A stretch of 64,000 bases of DNA from Phycisphaerae bacterium RAS2 (GCA_007753915.1 CP036352.1:1302001-1366000), one strand, 5' to 3'. Counted from the first letter of the stretch, positions 43,261-53,138 are shown. Numbers and translations: made by a program. The notes: generated by a model from the sequence alone, not told the origin.

Positions 43261-44220
43261 TCATAGATCCGGCGCGGGCGGAACCCAGATCCCTCCGGCG
43301 TTCTGGCCGTGGATCAACGCCAGCACGATCAGCGGCTGATGCACCGCTTGGCGAAGCAATTCGCCCATCAGCACGAAGGGCGTGAACATGGCCGTGACGA
43401 TCGCGCGCGTCAGGCCGATGACGACGTTCACGAGCGCCTCGACCACGACGCCGATGATCTTGCCCATAAGCTGCACCATGACATAGCCGAGGCTGGCGAA
43501 CGCGTAGATGTACGTCGGCCCCCAGAAGAGCGCGATGAGTTGCGCGGTGGCTGCGTCCTTGCCGGCGACGTTATTTACAACCGTTGCGATGTCGCGTCCG
43601 GCGACAAGCCGTGACACGTCCGAGGCAGTCGGTCCACTGTCGGTGCGCTTGATCCGCCCGCCGGGGTCTTCGGGCGGCGCTTCGTCGGAGACATCCAGCC
43701 CCAGCAGCGTCTTGATCTCCTGCGCGAGTTGCTCCGCCGCCTCCGCCAGGTCGGCGTCGAATGAAATCGTCTGAACTTTGTCCGCGTCGTCGAGCGCGGC
43801 GAACGTCAGCGTCGCCGTGCCCTTCAGCCGCGTGGCTGTCCGCTCGGTGTAGGTCACGTCGATGCGGCTGCCGTCCGGTCCGACAGCCTTGCTCGGCAGT
43901 CCGCCGTCGAGTTCGATCTGGGTGACGTTGCCATCGGGATCGGTGAAGACCGCGCCGGTAACTTCGTTGATGCTGCCGTCGGGCTTGAAGCTGCCGAATG
44001 CGAAGGCGCTCGAGCCGTCGGCGAGATTGATGCCGCCGAGGACATTGCTCGCGAGATTGGAGTTGATGAGCAGGCCGAATGATCCGCCGCCACCACCACC
44101 GCCGAGAAACTGCCCGAGATTGAGCGAAGAACACCCCGGCGCGCCGACGACCAACACCGCTATGAGAATCGAAGTGACAAAGTGACCGCGAAACGTGGCG
44201 GGAAAATCAAACCATCGCAT
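43261..44220 (-). CDS. Lipoprotein of unknown function
   Basis: A 319-aa protein with a lipoprotein signal (VTSILIAVLVVGAPGCSSL, Cys at about 30) and a glycine run (LGGGGGGGSFG). It then has beta-rich repeats around DGSINEVTGAVFTDPDGN and, towards the end, hydrophobic helices (IYAFASLGYVMVQLMGKIIG and after) that could be amphipathic or transmembrane. No family recognised. ATG 44220 follows GGAG, and the open frame upstream to 44337 is not coding. Divergent from the Gld-like operon. Confidence 0.65.
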   Translation of the reverse strand: MRWFDFPATFRGHFVTSILIAVLVVGAPGCSSLNLGQFLGGGGGGGSFGLLINSNLASNVLGGINLADGSSAFAFGSFKPDGSINEVTGAVFTDPDGNVTQIELDGGLPSKAVGPDGSRIDVTYTERTATRLKGTATLTFAALDDADKVQTISFDADLAEAAEQLAQEIKTLLGLDVSDEAPPEDPGGRIKRTDSGPTASDVSRLVAGRDIATVVNNVAGKDAATAQLIALFWGPTYIYAFASLGYVMVQLMGKIIGVVVEALVNVVIGLTRAIVTAMFTPFVLMGELLRQAVHQPLIVLALIHGQNAGGIWVPPAPDL

Positions 44221-44641
44221 GGAAGTCGACTCCGTTCGATGGCGAGGTGACAGGAAGTATCGCCCGCCCGAATCGATTCGGCAAGCGAATCGCGCGATGC
44301 GGCCGGGGCTTGAGGGCAGCCATGCAACCTGTAACAAGATCGTAAACCTCGTGAATCCGAGGCCACTTCGCGACGGGGTTCAAGGAACCGATTCGGTCTT
44401 GCGTTCTGGAGTTAAATGTCGCATATTCCGCGAGTTGGACGCGGCAAAGCAGGGATACGACGGGCCTCACAGCGCGGTCGGAAGGCTCAAAGAACTTGCC
44501 CTGACCGGCCTTGCTCCCCAATGGCGTAACACTTGGCGCGTGACGCGAGGAACGACAAAACTATTGACCGATTGACGGGCGACGCCCGCCGGGTTCCTCC
44601 CACGTGCGGGCACACTTACCACAACCGGTATTGGACGTGAC
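44221..44641. other. Intergenic region upstream of the Gld-like operon
   Basis: 421 bases between divergent genes. Open frames here have no coding character. Two TTGAC words (44565 onward) have no matching -10 at proper spacing, so I name no promoter. No RNA gene or hairpin terminator was seen. Confidence 0.4.
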
Positions 44642-45610
44642 ATGATTCGCGTACAGAACCTCACCAAACAGTACGGACAGCGCCGGGCCGTGAACGGCAT
44701 TTCGTTCTCCATCGAGGAGGGCGAGATCGTTGGTTTCCTCGGCCCCAACGGCGCGGGCAAAACCACGACGATGCGCATCCTGACGTGCTTCATGCCGGCG
44801 ACCAGCGGCAGCGCATCGATCGGCGGGCACGATGTCTTCACCGAGTCGCTCGCCGTGCGGCGCATCGTCGGCTACCTGCCCGAGAGCACGCCGCTGGACA
44901 TGAACATGCGTGTGCGGGAGTACCTGACCTTTCGCGGAAAGATTCGCGGGCTGGATCGCGGCGCGCGGGCCGGCGCGATTCATCGAGTGGTCGAGACCTG
45001 CTGGCTGGGCGATTTCATCGACCGGCCGATTCATCAGTTGAGCAAGGGCATGAAGCAGCGTGTGGGCCTCGCCGATGCGCTGCTGCACGATCCGAAGGTG
45101 CTTATCCTCGACGAACCGACGATCGGCCTGGACCCGACGCAGATCCGCGAGACGCGCAATCTGATTCAACACCTCGCCAAGCGGCACACGGTGCTGCTCT
45201 CCAGTCACATCCTGCCCGAGGTGGAGGCGACCTGTCAGCGGACGATCATCATTGCCGGCGGGCGGATCGTGGCCAGCGGCTCGCCGGCGGAGTTGAAGGA
45301 TCGCATCCGCGGCGGATCGCGCCTGATCGCCGAGGTCTCCGGTCCGGAGAAGGAAATCGAAACAGCGCTCGGAGCCGTCGACGGCGTCAGTCGTGTCTCG
45401 CGCGAGTCGGACAACGGCTGGCATCGCGTGACGATTGAATCGCGCGGCCATGGTGACCCGCGCGAGGAGATTTTCAAAGTGGTGAAGCAAAAGGGTTGGG
45501 GCCTGCGCGAGCTGCGGCTCGAAGTCGGCAGTCTTGAGGAGTTCTTCGTGCAGATCGTCGCGCAGCAGGCCCAGGAGCAGAAGGCCGCGCGACGGGAGGT
45601 GCAGGCGTAA
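44642..45610 (+). CDS. ABC transporter ATP-binding protein (GldA/CcmA-like)
   Basis: A 322-aa ATPase with Walker A GPNGAGKTT, the signature LSKGMKQRVGLADALL, Walker B KVLILDEPTIGLDP and switch His SSHILPEVEAT, plus a C-terminal accessory region. The resemblance is to GldA and other ATPases of ABC-2 exporters. The downstream permease, GldG-like and DUF4340 proteins form the usual partner set. GldAFG in Bacteroidetes is required for gliding; in other phyla the homologous set is widespread and its cargo unknown. The first base of the permease start overlaps this stop. Confidence 0.88.
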   Translation: MIRVQNLTKQYGQRRAVNGISFSIEEGEIVGFLGPNGAGKTTTMRILTCFMPATSGSASIGGHDVFTESLAVRRIVGYLPESTPLDMNMRVREYLTFRGKIRGLDRGARAGAIHRVVETCWLGDFIDRPIHQLSKGMKQRVGLADALLHDPKVLILDEPTIGLDPTQIRETRNLIQHLAKRHTVLLSSHILPEVEATCQRTIIIAGGRIVASGSPAELKDRIRGGSRLIAEVSGPEKEIETALGAVDGVSRVSRESDNGWHRVTIESRGHGDPREEIFKVVKQKGWGLRELRLEVGSLEEFFVQIVAQQAQEQKAARREVQA

Positions 45611-46326
45611 TGCGAAACGTGGTTCCCCTGGCCCAGCGCGAACTGGCGGCGAGCTTCTACTCGCCCGTGGCGTACATCGTTGCCGCGGTCTTTCTCTTCG
45701 CGACGGGCTACCTGTTCATGACACGCACACTGGTCGAGGGCGGCGAGGCGACGATGCGCGTGCTGTTCGACGGCATCGCCATCCTGCTTATCTTCGCCGT
45801 GCCGATGCTGACGATGCGGCTGCTGGCGGATGAGTTCGCCTCCGGCACGATCGAGGCGCTGATGACCGCGCCCGTCACCGACGTCGAAGTCGTCCTGGGC
45901 AAGTTTCTCGGCGTCATGGCCTTTTTCGCCGCCCTGATCGTCAGCACGGCCGTGTACGCGATCATCCTCATGATGCACGGCGGGCGCGACCTGACCGCGA
46001 TCTTGTACGGCTACCTCGGCATGTTGCTGCTCGGTTCGTTCTATGTTTCGGTCGGCTTGTTCGCCAGCGCGATCACCCGCTATCAGCTGGTCGCGGCGCT
46101 GGTGGGCATCGCGTTGCTGGGTCTGCTGACGACGGCGGTGGATTACTTCGCGGGTCTGGCCGGCGGCGACTGGCGCGCGACGTTGAGCTATGTCAACGTG
46201 CTGCATCACTTCGAGGATTTCAGCAAGGGTCTCTTCGACACGCAATCAATCGTCTTCTTCATCGCCGCCACGCTGTTTTTCCTGTTCCTGGCGGTCAAGG
46301 TTCTGGAGTCGCGCAGATGGCGGTAA
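45610..46326 (+). CDS. ABC-2 type permease (GldF-like)
   Basis: A 238-aa inner-membrane protein with about six transmembrane segments (SPVAYIVAAVFLFATGYLF, FDGIAILLIFAVPMLTMRL, FLGVMAFFAALIVSTAVYA, and later). FASGTIEALMTAPVTDVEVVLGKF is a signature of the ABC-2 GldF/CcmB-like subgroup. Coupled to the ATPase by the 1-base TAATG overlap and followed by a GldG-like gene, with its last 10 bases overlapping that gene. Confidence 0.88.
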   Translation: MRNVVPLAQRELAASFYSPVAYIVAAVFLFATGYLFMTRTLVEGGEATMRVLFDGIAILLIFAVPMLTMRLLADEFASGTIEALMTAPVTDVEVVLGKFLGVMAFFAALIVSTAVYAIILMMHGGRDLTAILYGYLGMLLLGSFYVSVGLFASAITRYQLVAALVGIALLGLLTTAVDYFAGLAGGDWRATLSYVNVLHHFEDFSKGLFDTQSIVFFIAATLFFLFLAVKVLESRRWR

Positions 46327-49007
46327 GCAACACAGCAGCAACGGACACGCGCGAAGGCTCCTTCGCGCAGCGATTCTCCATCGGGGCCAACGTTGTCCTG
46401 GCGGTGGTCGTCGCGGCGGCGATTCTCGTCGTGGTCAACATGATCGCGGCGAAGAAGAGCTACCGCCACGACATCACCTCGACCGGCAACTACGGCTTGA
46501 GCGACCGCACCAAGAGCGTCCTCGACGGCCTGAAGGGCGACGTGACGTTCTCCATGCTTTATCGCTCCGGTGAGGACGACGAAGCGCAGCGCAACTACGT
46601 CTCGCGCACGCAGGAATACTTTGACGAAATGCAGCGATACAGCCCGGCGGTTCGTGCGACGCTGGTCACCAGCCCGATGCAGCGCGAGAAGCTCGTCGCG
46701 CATTTGAGCGAGAAGTTCTCCGGTGAGGCCGACCAACACAAGGCCGCGCTGGGAGAATTTGAGAAGCTTCGCGCGGAGCTGCTTGCCGTCATCGAGCAGC
46801 GCGTCGCCGAGGCGGGTCAACTGGTCGGGGGCCAAAGCTGGCTGTCAGACTTCCCCGTTTTCACGAGCATCTTCACCACGCTCAAGGCCGACGTCGAGAC
46901 GCTCAAAAAGGTGCACGAAGAAATTGCGGAACTCACCCCGGCCGGCGGCATTCCCAAGTACAAGGACGCCGTCGACAAAGCCAAGACCGCGCTCGGCGAG
47001 GTGAAGGGTCATCTTGAGTTGATCACCAAGCGCATGCGCGACCTTTCGGATCTTGGGAAGGACGCCTCCCAGCCCGATGCGCGGAACATCGCGACGCTCC
47101 GCAAGGTGGCAGAAGACCTCGTGGCCATGATTACCCCGCTCCGCGAGGCTGTCGGCGATGACGCCGCACCGTTCCCGAAGGACATTCCCGCGGCGCTGAA
47201 GTCGTTTGCCGACGCGGGCGTCAAAGTCGGCGCCGACCTCGAAGGCCTCGTGAGAAAGGTCGACGCTTTCGCGCGCATGTACCCCGCCGCGACGCAGCAC
47301 TTGAGCTGGGCCGCCTCGGTCCAGATGGGGCCGCTGACCGCGCGGATGGATGTCGGCGATGTCCTGCAGCAGGCAAGTCAGACGTTGAGCAAGGCCCGGC
47401 TGGTCATTCTCGGCGTGATCGACTCGAACAAGCCCGATCAGCTGAATGAGGCGCTTCGCGGCGCGCGGCAGAACGTGCAGGTCATGGAGCAGAACGCCGA
47501 GTCGTGCCAGAAGCTGCTGTCCGATCTGTGCGACCGGCTGGCGACGGTGGACCCGGCATCGAAGGCGTTTCTCGATGCAGCGGCCGGTGGAAGCCTCTTC
47601 GGCGACAAGGTCGAAGCCGTGACGGCGCTGGACGGCAAGTTCGCCGCGCTCCCGGAATTGAAGCTGGGTTCGATGGCCGACACGCTCAAGGAAGAGAACT
47701 CGATCATCGTCGAGTACCAGGGTCGGCTTCGGCTGGTCGGTTTCAACGAGGCGTGGCCGGTGCGGGAGAGTTTTGCCGGGCAGGGGACCGCGGCTGAAAC
47801 GGCGCGAAGCTTTAACGGCGATTCGGCGTTGTCGTCGGCGTTGCTCGGGCTGATGCGCGAGAAGCCGTTCGCAACGGTGGTGCTGACGTTCTTTGAGCCG
47901 CCGCCTCCGCAGCAGCGCAACCAGTTCATGCCGCCGCCGCCGCAGAGCTGGGTGCCCTCCAATCGTCTGTCGGAGCTGCGCAAGCGCCTGGAAGCATCCA
48001 ATTTCAAAGTCATTGAATGGAACATGGCGACGACCCCGGAGATGCCCAAGGCCGAGGAAGGCACGCAGCCGGTATACGTCTGTCTGCCTCCGCCTCCGCC
48101 CGCGCAGCAGTCGCCCTTCGGTCCGCAACAGGGAGAGAAGAACTTCGGCGAGCCCGAGCGAATGCGCATCAAGCAACTGCTTGATGAAAACGCCCGCGTG
48201 CTGTTCCTCGCGAGCTGGGAGATCACCGCCGGCGGCATGTTTGGCGGACCGCCCGTCTCGCCGCCCTACGGCTACGGCCCGATCCTCGCAACCGACTGGG
48301 GCATCGCGGTTGACAACTCCCAGCGCGTCGTCTGGATTCAGCCCGACGTGAAAGCCGCCAACAGTTTCCAGGTCGTGCCGCGCAAGTTCATTCACATGCC
48401 CGTCGGCGTCTTCTCGGATCATCCGATCAGCCATCCGATGACCGGCACGCGGTTCCTGGTGCAGGATGCCTGCCTCGTGAAACTTGGCGACAAACTGCCG
48501 GACGGCGTCCTTGCCTCGCAGATCGTCGGCGTGTCCGACAGCGAGAATTACGTCGCCGCCAACATCGATACGCTGATGGAGATCATCGACAAGGTGCAGG
48601 ACCCGACGGCTCAAGGTCGTGTCACCGTCAAGGCCATGCCCCCGCACGGACCGTTTAACCTGATGGTCGCTGCCGAGCGGAAGGAAGGCGACAAGGAAAA
48701 GGGTCGCATCGTCGTCTGCGGTTTCGGCGCGGCGCTTCGGGATGATTTCCTCTCGCAGCCGGTCTGGTCGGAAGGTGATACGCTCAAGCTCGATCCGCCG
48801 CCCGCGGAAAACGTGGATCTGTTCGTGAATGCGTTGTACTGGTTGATCAACGAGCCGCAGTGGATCGCGCGCGGGCCGGTGCCCGTGCCACGGGTCGAGC
48901 CGATCGAGCCGGCCCGGCGCAAGCTCGTGCAGGCGTTTGTCTGGGGCATCTGGCCGGCGGCGGTTTTTATTCCCGGTGTGATCCTCTGGTCCGTGCGTCG
49001 CCGCTGA
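46317..49007 (+). CDS. GldG-family (ABC auxiliary transport) protein, long form
   Basis: An 896-aa protein anchored by an N-terminal segment (VVLAVVVAAAILVVVNMIA) and a C-terminal segment (IWPAAVFIPGVILWSVRRR). The extracytoplasmic part begins with the GldG signature (RHDITSTGNYGLSDRTKSVLDGL) and has a long coiled-coil region of about 300 residues (about 115-430), followed by proline-rich loops (PPPPQQRNQFMPPPPQ) and a beta-rich domain. Typical GldG is about 500-560 aa, so the middle is an expansion. It probably works with the ABC-2 exporter at the cell surface. ATG 46317 overlaps the permease stop. Confidence 0.8.
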   Translation: MAVSNTAATDTREGSFAQRFSIGANVVLAVVVAAAILVVVNMIAAKKSYRHDITSTGNYGLSDRTKSVLDGLKGDVTFSMLYRSGEDDEAQRNYVSRTQEYFDEMQRYSPAVRATLVTSPMQREKLVAHLSEKFSGEADQHKAALGEFEKLRAELLAVIEQRVAEAGQLVGGQSWLSDFPVFTSIFTTLKADVETLKKVHEEIAELTPAGGIPKYKDAVDKAKTALGEVKGHLELITKRMRDLSDLGKDASQPDARNIATLRKVAEDLVAMITPLREAVGDDAAPFPKDIPAALKSFADAGVKVGADLEGLVRKVDAFARMYPAATQHLSWAASVQMGPLTARMDVGDVLQQASQTLSKARLVILGVIDSNKPDQLNEALRGARQNVQVMEQNAESCQKLLSDLCDRLATVDPASKAFLDAAAGGSLFGDKVEAVTALDGKFAALPELKLGSMADTLKEENSIIVEYQGRLRLVGFNEAWPVRESFAGQGTAAETARSFNGDSALSSALLGLMREKPFATVVLTFFEPPPPQQRNQFMPPPPQSWVPSNRLSELRKRLEASNFKVIEWNMATTPEMPKAEEGTQPVYVCLPPPPPAQQSPFGPQQGEKNFGEPERMRIKQLLDENARVLFLASWEITAGGMFGGPPVSPPYGYGPILATDWGIAVDNSQRVVWIQPDVKAANSFQVVPRKFIHMPVGVFSDHPISHPMTGTRFLVQDACLVKLGDKLPDGVLASQIVGVSDSENYVAANIDTLMEIIDKVQDPTAQGRVTVKAMPPHGPFNLMVAAERKEGDKEKGRIVVCGFGAALRDDFLSQPVWSEGDTLKLDPPPAENVDLFVNALYWLINEPQWIARGPVPVPRVEPIEPARRKLVQAFVWGIWPAAVFIPGVILWSVRRR

Positions 49008-49092
49008 TCGGCGTCGCGCGCGTCGAACGGGGCAGCGCGTTCGGTTCGGTTCGCAGTGTGCCGGTCCTACGAATAACAGTGATAAGGCAGCC

Positions 49093-51390
49093 ATGAATCG
49101 CAATACGACAATCGGCTTGGTGTTGGCATTGGGTGTGGCCGTCGTCGGCCTCTGGTGGGCAGGTTCGACGTCCAAATCGCCGACGGCGCTCGACGATGCA
49201 GCAGGCCCGAAGCGGCTGATCGACCCGCCGCTGGGCGAGATTCGCGAGTTCGAGGTCGCGTCGTCCGGAACCGCCGCGCCGCTCAAGTTCGCCATTGAAT
49301 CCGGCAAAGCGAAGATGACGTCGCCCGTCCCCGGTCCGGCCGACTACAACGCCCTGACCATGAGCACGACGATGTACAAGGAGATGCGCTACAGCCGCGC
49401 GTTCCCCGTGGGCGATGCCGAACGGCCGACCGAGCAGATGTCGGGCCTGGCCAATCCGATTCGTACCATCACGCTGAAGGATGGCGAGGGGCGTTCGGTG
49501 GTGCTCAAGATCGGCGCGAGGCAGGCGTTGTCGGCCAAGACGTACGTTCAGAAGCAGGGCGACGAGAAGATTTACCTTGTTGATACGGATGTCTCCGCCG
49601 AGCTGCGCAAGGGCCTTGCCGATTATCGCGGCAAGCGCCTGACGGAGTTCGCGCAGTCCGATGCCGTGCGGATCGAGATTCAGGGCGACCCGAATTATGT
49701 GCTCGTGCGCGACGGTGAACACTGGAACATCGACGCGCCGTACAAGGCGCGCGCTGACCGACTGGTCGTGAACCGGATACTTGCGGCCGCCGCGAACCTT
49801 AACGCGAACAAGTTCGTCGACGACGAAGCGAAGAACCTGCGGCCCTACGGGCTGGAAACCCCGCGCACCATCGTGACGGTCGTGACGGAGAAGAAGACGC
49901 CGCGCCCGCAGCCGACGACGGCACCGGCCTCCGCGCCGGCCGAGCCGCAGTTCGACGTGGAGACAAGCACGTTCAAGCTGGCGCTGGGCGGCGTCGCCGA
50001 CGAAATGGTCTTCGCGCGAATGCTCGAGCCGGCCCTTCCGTCGGTCTTCGACGTGCTGCAAAGCAGCGTGAAAGACCTGCAACTGCCGCTGGATGAGCTG
50101 CGCGACAAGACGGTCGTTTCGCTGGCCGGCCGCAATGCACAGAAAATTGTCTATACGACGGGTGCGACCTCCGTCTCGGTCGTGAAGAACGCCGCCGGTC
50201 AGTGGGAGTTGGAGCCTGCCACGCCCGTCGAACCGGCTCGCCCGGCCGAATTGGCCGCCGTGGAAGACCTGCTCAAGAATCTGCGCGAACTGAAGGCCGT
50301 CGGCTTTGAAACGACGCCCACGCCGGTGATGGGTTTCGATTCGCCCCGCGCCCGAATCGAATTGACGCTCGAGGGCCAGGTAGAGCCGCTGCGACTCGCC
50401 ATCGGGCAATACACACCGAGCAAGACCGGCGCCTACGCGCGAAACGAGCAGGACATGGCGATCGCGGTCATCCCCGCGAAAGTGGCGGACGATCTCGCTG
50501 CCGGCCCGCTTTCTTTCTGGAGTCGCGATTTGGTCCGTTTCACGCGCGATCACGTGGTGGAGTTCGAAGTGGCGCGCGACGGCAAGACGCTCAAAATGGC
50601 AAAACAGGGCGCAGCGTGGAAGTTCATCGCGCCGATTCAGGGCGATTGCGAGCAGGGCATCCTCAATGCAGCCCTCGCCGATCTGTCGAATCTTCGCGGT
50701 CGCCGCGTGATCGGGCTGGCCGCCGACGCGAAGAAACTGGGGCTGGACAAGCCCGTGGTTCGTGCCGTCGTTTCGACACAAGTCCCGTCGCCCCCCCCAA
50801 GCACCCAGACCAGCCAGCCGGCCGAGCCGCCGGCGCAGCCGATCGTTCGCCATGCCGTTCTGATTGCCCGCGAGCTGGACGGCGAGCGCATCTTCGCCAT
50901 GGCCGAGGGCGGCGATCGCATCTGCGAAATCGACGCCCGGGTGATTCAAAACCTTGAAGCCGAGTTCTTCTCGACGCGCATCGCTTCGGTCGAGCCGGCC
51001 GACGTCACCCAGCTTCGCAGCGACGGCAGCACCAATTTTCTATTCGAGAAGGTCGGCGAGAACTGGCGGCTTCGCGGAGAGGACACCTTCGCCGTCGATG
51101 TCGCCAAGATCACCCAGTTCTGCTCCACGCTTCGCGACCTCCGCGCCGCGCGATACGTCACATACGACGGCGCAAAGCCGGCCGACTACGGGCTGGATTC
51201 TCCTCAGCAGTCCATTACGGTTCAGACGACCGCAGGGGATTCCTTGACGCTGAATCTGTCGGCCAGGGGGCCGGACAGTCAGAGCCGCTATGCTTCGCTT
51301 GCCTCGGTGCCGGGCCGCGTTTTTGTCATCAAATCCGAGGACGTTCCAAAGCTTGCCGTTGGTCTGCTACACTTCCAGGCGGCCGGCTGA
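49093..51390 (+). CDS. DUF4340-domain protein
   Basis: A 765-aa protein with an N-terminal membrane anchor (TIGLVLALGVAVVGLWWAG). Three or so repeated beta-rich modules follow, in which a hydrophobic strand-turn pattern recurs (YGLETPRTIVTVVTE, MGFDSPRARIELTLEG, YGLDSPQQSITVQTTAG). This is the DUF4340 pattern. DUF4340 genes usually follow GldG-like genes, as here, 85 bases downstream with AAGGCAG before the ATG. It is presumably an envelope partner of the exporter. A Pro/Ala/Thr-rich linker lies at about 270-285, and another at about 565-580. Confidence 0.8.
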   Translation: MNRNTTIGLVLALGVAVVGLWWAGSTSKSPTALDDAAGPKRLIDPPLGEIREFEVASSGTAAPLKFAIESGKAKMTSPVPGPADYNALTMSTTMYKEMRYSRAFPVGDAERPTEQMSGLANPIRTITLKDGEGRSVVLKIGARQALSAKTYVQKQGDEKIYLVDTDVSAELRKGLADYRGKRLTEFAQSDAVRIEIQGDPNYVLVRDGEHWNIDAPYKARADRLVVNRILAAAANLNANKFVDDEAKNLRPYGLETPRTIVTVVTEKKTPRPQPTTAPASAPAEPQFDVETSTFKLALGGVADEMVFARMLEPALPSVFDVLQSSVKDLQLPLDELRDKTVVSLAGRNAQKIVYTTGATSVSVVKNAAGQWELEPATPVEPARPAELAAVEDLLKNLRELKAVGFETTPTPVMGFDSPRARIELTLEGQVEPLRLAIGQYTPSKTGAYARNEQDMAIAVIPAKVADDLAAGPLSFWSRDLVRFTRDHVVEFEVARDGKTLKMAKQGAAWKFIAPIQGDCEQGILNAALADLSNLRGRRVIGLAADAKKLGLDKPVVRAVVSTQVPSPPPSTQTSQPAEPPAQPIVRHAVLIARELDGERIFAMAEGGDRICEIDARVIQNLEAEFFSTRIASVEPADVTQLRSDGSTNFLFEKVGENWRLRGEDTFAVDVAKITQFCSTLRDLRAARYVTYDGAKPADYGLDSPQQSITVQTTAGDSLTLNLSARGPDSQSRYASLASVPGRVFVIKSEDVPKLAVGLLHFQAAG

Positions 51391-51461
51391 CCCCAAACCC
51401 CGAATCCGGCCCGCGGCCTTCCACTGTTTGACGAATTTGCCCCACCGGGCAGAATGCCATC

Positions 51462-52250
51462 ATGCAAATCGAAAGCGGCCCCAATACCGAGCGTACCATC
51501 CGCAACTTACTCATGCTGCTCATGGTGGCGTTCTTCGCCGCATGGTTCGCATACGACGGCTGGGTCGGCTACCCCTCAAAGAACTTCGAAGACCTCCTCA
51601 AGCAGATGCCGCCGGAGCTGCGCGAGAAGGCGACGTCGGCCGTGGTTTATCCGTCGATCACCGAAGCGATTCTTCCGGTCATGGAAGAAGCGAAGCAGGC
51701 CCCTTCCGCCGTCGCTGCGCGTGATATTCTGGAGACAGCGGTCGGCGGTCCGCCTTCGCTGGAGAGTCCCGATACCTGGTTTTACTTCGGCCCGGCGCTG
51801 GGTTTCAAATTGACCTTCGAGCGCGGCGCGCCGGCTCGTTTGGCGGCGATGCGCACGCCCAAGAGCGCGATGGACATTCGATTGCAGCAATACATCGCCA
51901 TGGGCCTGATGGCGCTGACCGCGTACCTGCTCGTATTCAATCTCATGCTTCGGCGCACGCGCATGCGGCTGGATGACGCCGGGCTGACGGTCTCCGGTAC
52001 CGGCCCGATTCCGTGGAGCGCGATGAAGTCGCTCGACATCAGTCGATTTGCAGCCAAGGGCTGGGTGGACCTGATCTACGATGACCACGGCTCCCAGCGC
52101 ACCCTTCGCCTGAACGAGTACCATCACAGCGCGTTTGACGATGTGATCGATGCCCTGTGCCGGCAGAAGGGCTTTGAGAACCCGCTGCCGCTGCCCGAAT
52201 CTCCGTCCGATGGGGCGTCATCCCCGGCGGACTCGAAACCCGGCAAGTAA
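51462..52250 (+). CDS. Membrane protein of unknown function
   Basis: A 262-aa protein with transmembrane segments at about 14-33 (NLLMLLMVAFFAAWFAYDG) and 145-163 (YIAMGLMALTAYLLVFNLML). Between them is a roughly 110-residue soluble part, and after them a cytoplasmic PH-like beta domain (MRLDDAGLTVSGTGPIPWSAMKSLDI). No family assigned. Follows the DUF4340 gene by 71 bases and may be the last gene of the exporter operon. Convergent with the bactofilin gene, 15 bases away. Confidence 0.65.
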   Translation: MQIESGPNTERTIRNLLMLLMVAFFAAWFAYDGWVGYPSKNFEDLLKQMPPELREKATSAVVYPSITEAILPVMEEAKQAPSAVAARDILETAVGGPPSLESPDTWFYFGPALGFKLTFERGAPARLAAMRTPKSAMDIRLQQYIAMGLMALTAYLLVFNLMLRRTRMRLDDAGLTVSGTGPIPWSAMKSLDISRFAAKGWVDLIYDDHGSQRTLRLNEYHHSAFDDVIDALCRQKGFENPLPLPESPSDGASSPADSKPGK

Positions 52251-52265
52251 TATACAAATGACTTT

Positions 52266-52793
52266 TTAGTTCGCCGAGTCGGTCGGCCGCTGGAGCCGGC
52301 GCGTGGCCGGGCCGCGCGCGGCGGGCGGGGGGGCGGTCGGCTGCGATGCCGGTTCGCCGCTCGGTTGATCGGGGCCTGCGGCTGCGCCGGTCTCACGCAA
52401 TTCACCGAAGAGCGGATCGACGCGCACCATTTCGCATCGCCCGGAGATGACGGCGCCTTCCTGCACGATGATCTTCGGCGCGCGGATGTCGCCCGTCACG
52501 CGGCCCGTCGAAGCGATTTCCACGGACTCGTTCGCAAGCACCTGCCCGACGACGCGACCATGCACCACGACGCGCCGCCCGAACACGTCGACGTTCAGCC
52601 GGGCCGTCGGCTCGATCAGAATGTCGCCACAGGTCATTAAGACCTTGCCGGGGTGTGTCCCGGTGATGCGCAGGTCTTCGAGGTTCACACGCTTCTGACA
52701 GCTCGGGCAGAAGACGGACAGTGCCCGTGCCGAGACCTTCATCAGGCCTTTGCAGTGAAAGCAGCGAACAATCCTTGTGCCTGCCGGGTCCAT
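52266..52793 (-). CDS. Bactofilin with N-terminal zinc ribbon
   Basis: A 175-aa protein. An N-terminal zinc ribbon (VRCFHCKGLMKVSARALSVFCPSC, CxxC...CxxC) precedes a bactofilin beta-helix: DVFGRRVVVHGRVVGQVLAN, VEIASTGRVTGDIRAPKI and VQEGAVISGRCEM. The C-terminal 45 residues are Pro/Ala-rich and disordered. Bactofilins are cytoskeletal filaments that localise cell-wall and surface machinery. ATG 52793 (MDPAGTRI) follows GAGAGGG; an upstream ATG at 52805 is possible. It faces the Gld-like operon. Confidence 0.82.
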   Translation of the reverse strand: MDPAGTRIVRCFHCKGLMKVSARALSVFCPSCQKRVNLEDLRITGTHPGKVLMTCGDILIEPTARLNVDVFGRRVVVHGRVVGQVLANESVEIASTGRVTGDIRAPKIIVQEGAVISGRCEMVRVDPLFGELRETGAAAGPDQPSGEPASQPTAPPPAARGPATRRLQRPTDSAN

Positions 52794-53101
52794 TTGCCCT
52801 CTCATGGCCGAGCCGGGCATTCTGCGGGTTGAGCCGCTTGCTCGCCAGCACATCGGTTTGAACCGGCCGCGGACAATTGACGTCCGATATCACTCGATTC
52901 CGACGGCGAGCCCGAACCTTTTTCCGGCTGAAGCGTTACAAGAGGGTAGGTTCTGACGTCGTCGTTTCGTTATCGGACACCTCGATGTTAGGGATATTTT
53001 TGGAGAGTGGTCATTGCGGCGTGGCCCACTTAAGGGCTTGCAATCGCAATAGTTATGAGCGAGCGACAGCAGGAATCCGCTCGCATGCGTCGCCACGATT
53101 C
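52794..53101. other. Intergenic region between bactofilin and folC
   Basis: About 308 bases with no gene or hairpin terminator. A weak dyad (GGACAATTGACGTCCGATATC around 52872-52892) and a TATCGGACA word near 52972 were noticed, without a clear promoter. Confidence 0.35.
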
Positions 53102-53130
53102 TTGACCCTTGGCTTTATTTGACGTATCAT
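53102..53130 (+). promoter_or_regulatory. Sigma70-type promoter of folC implying a leaderless or near-leaderless mRNA
   Basis: TTGACC (53102-53107), 17-base spacer, TATCAT (53125-53130). The expected start of transcription at about 53137 is two bases before the folC ATG at 53139. No ribosome-binding site precedes that ATG. Confidence 0.6.
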
Positions 53131-53138
53131 CGCACCCT

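Noticed and set aside
46845-49307. An 820-codon open frame on the minus strand
   Set aside because: Antisense to the GldG-like gene, with Arg/His-rich composition typical of shadow frames and no domain.
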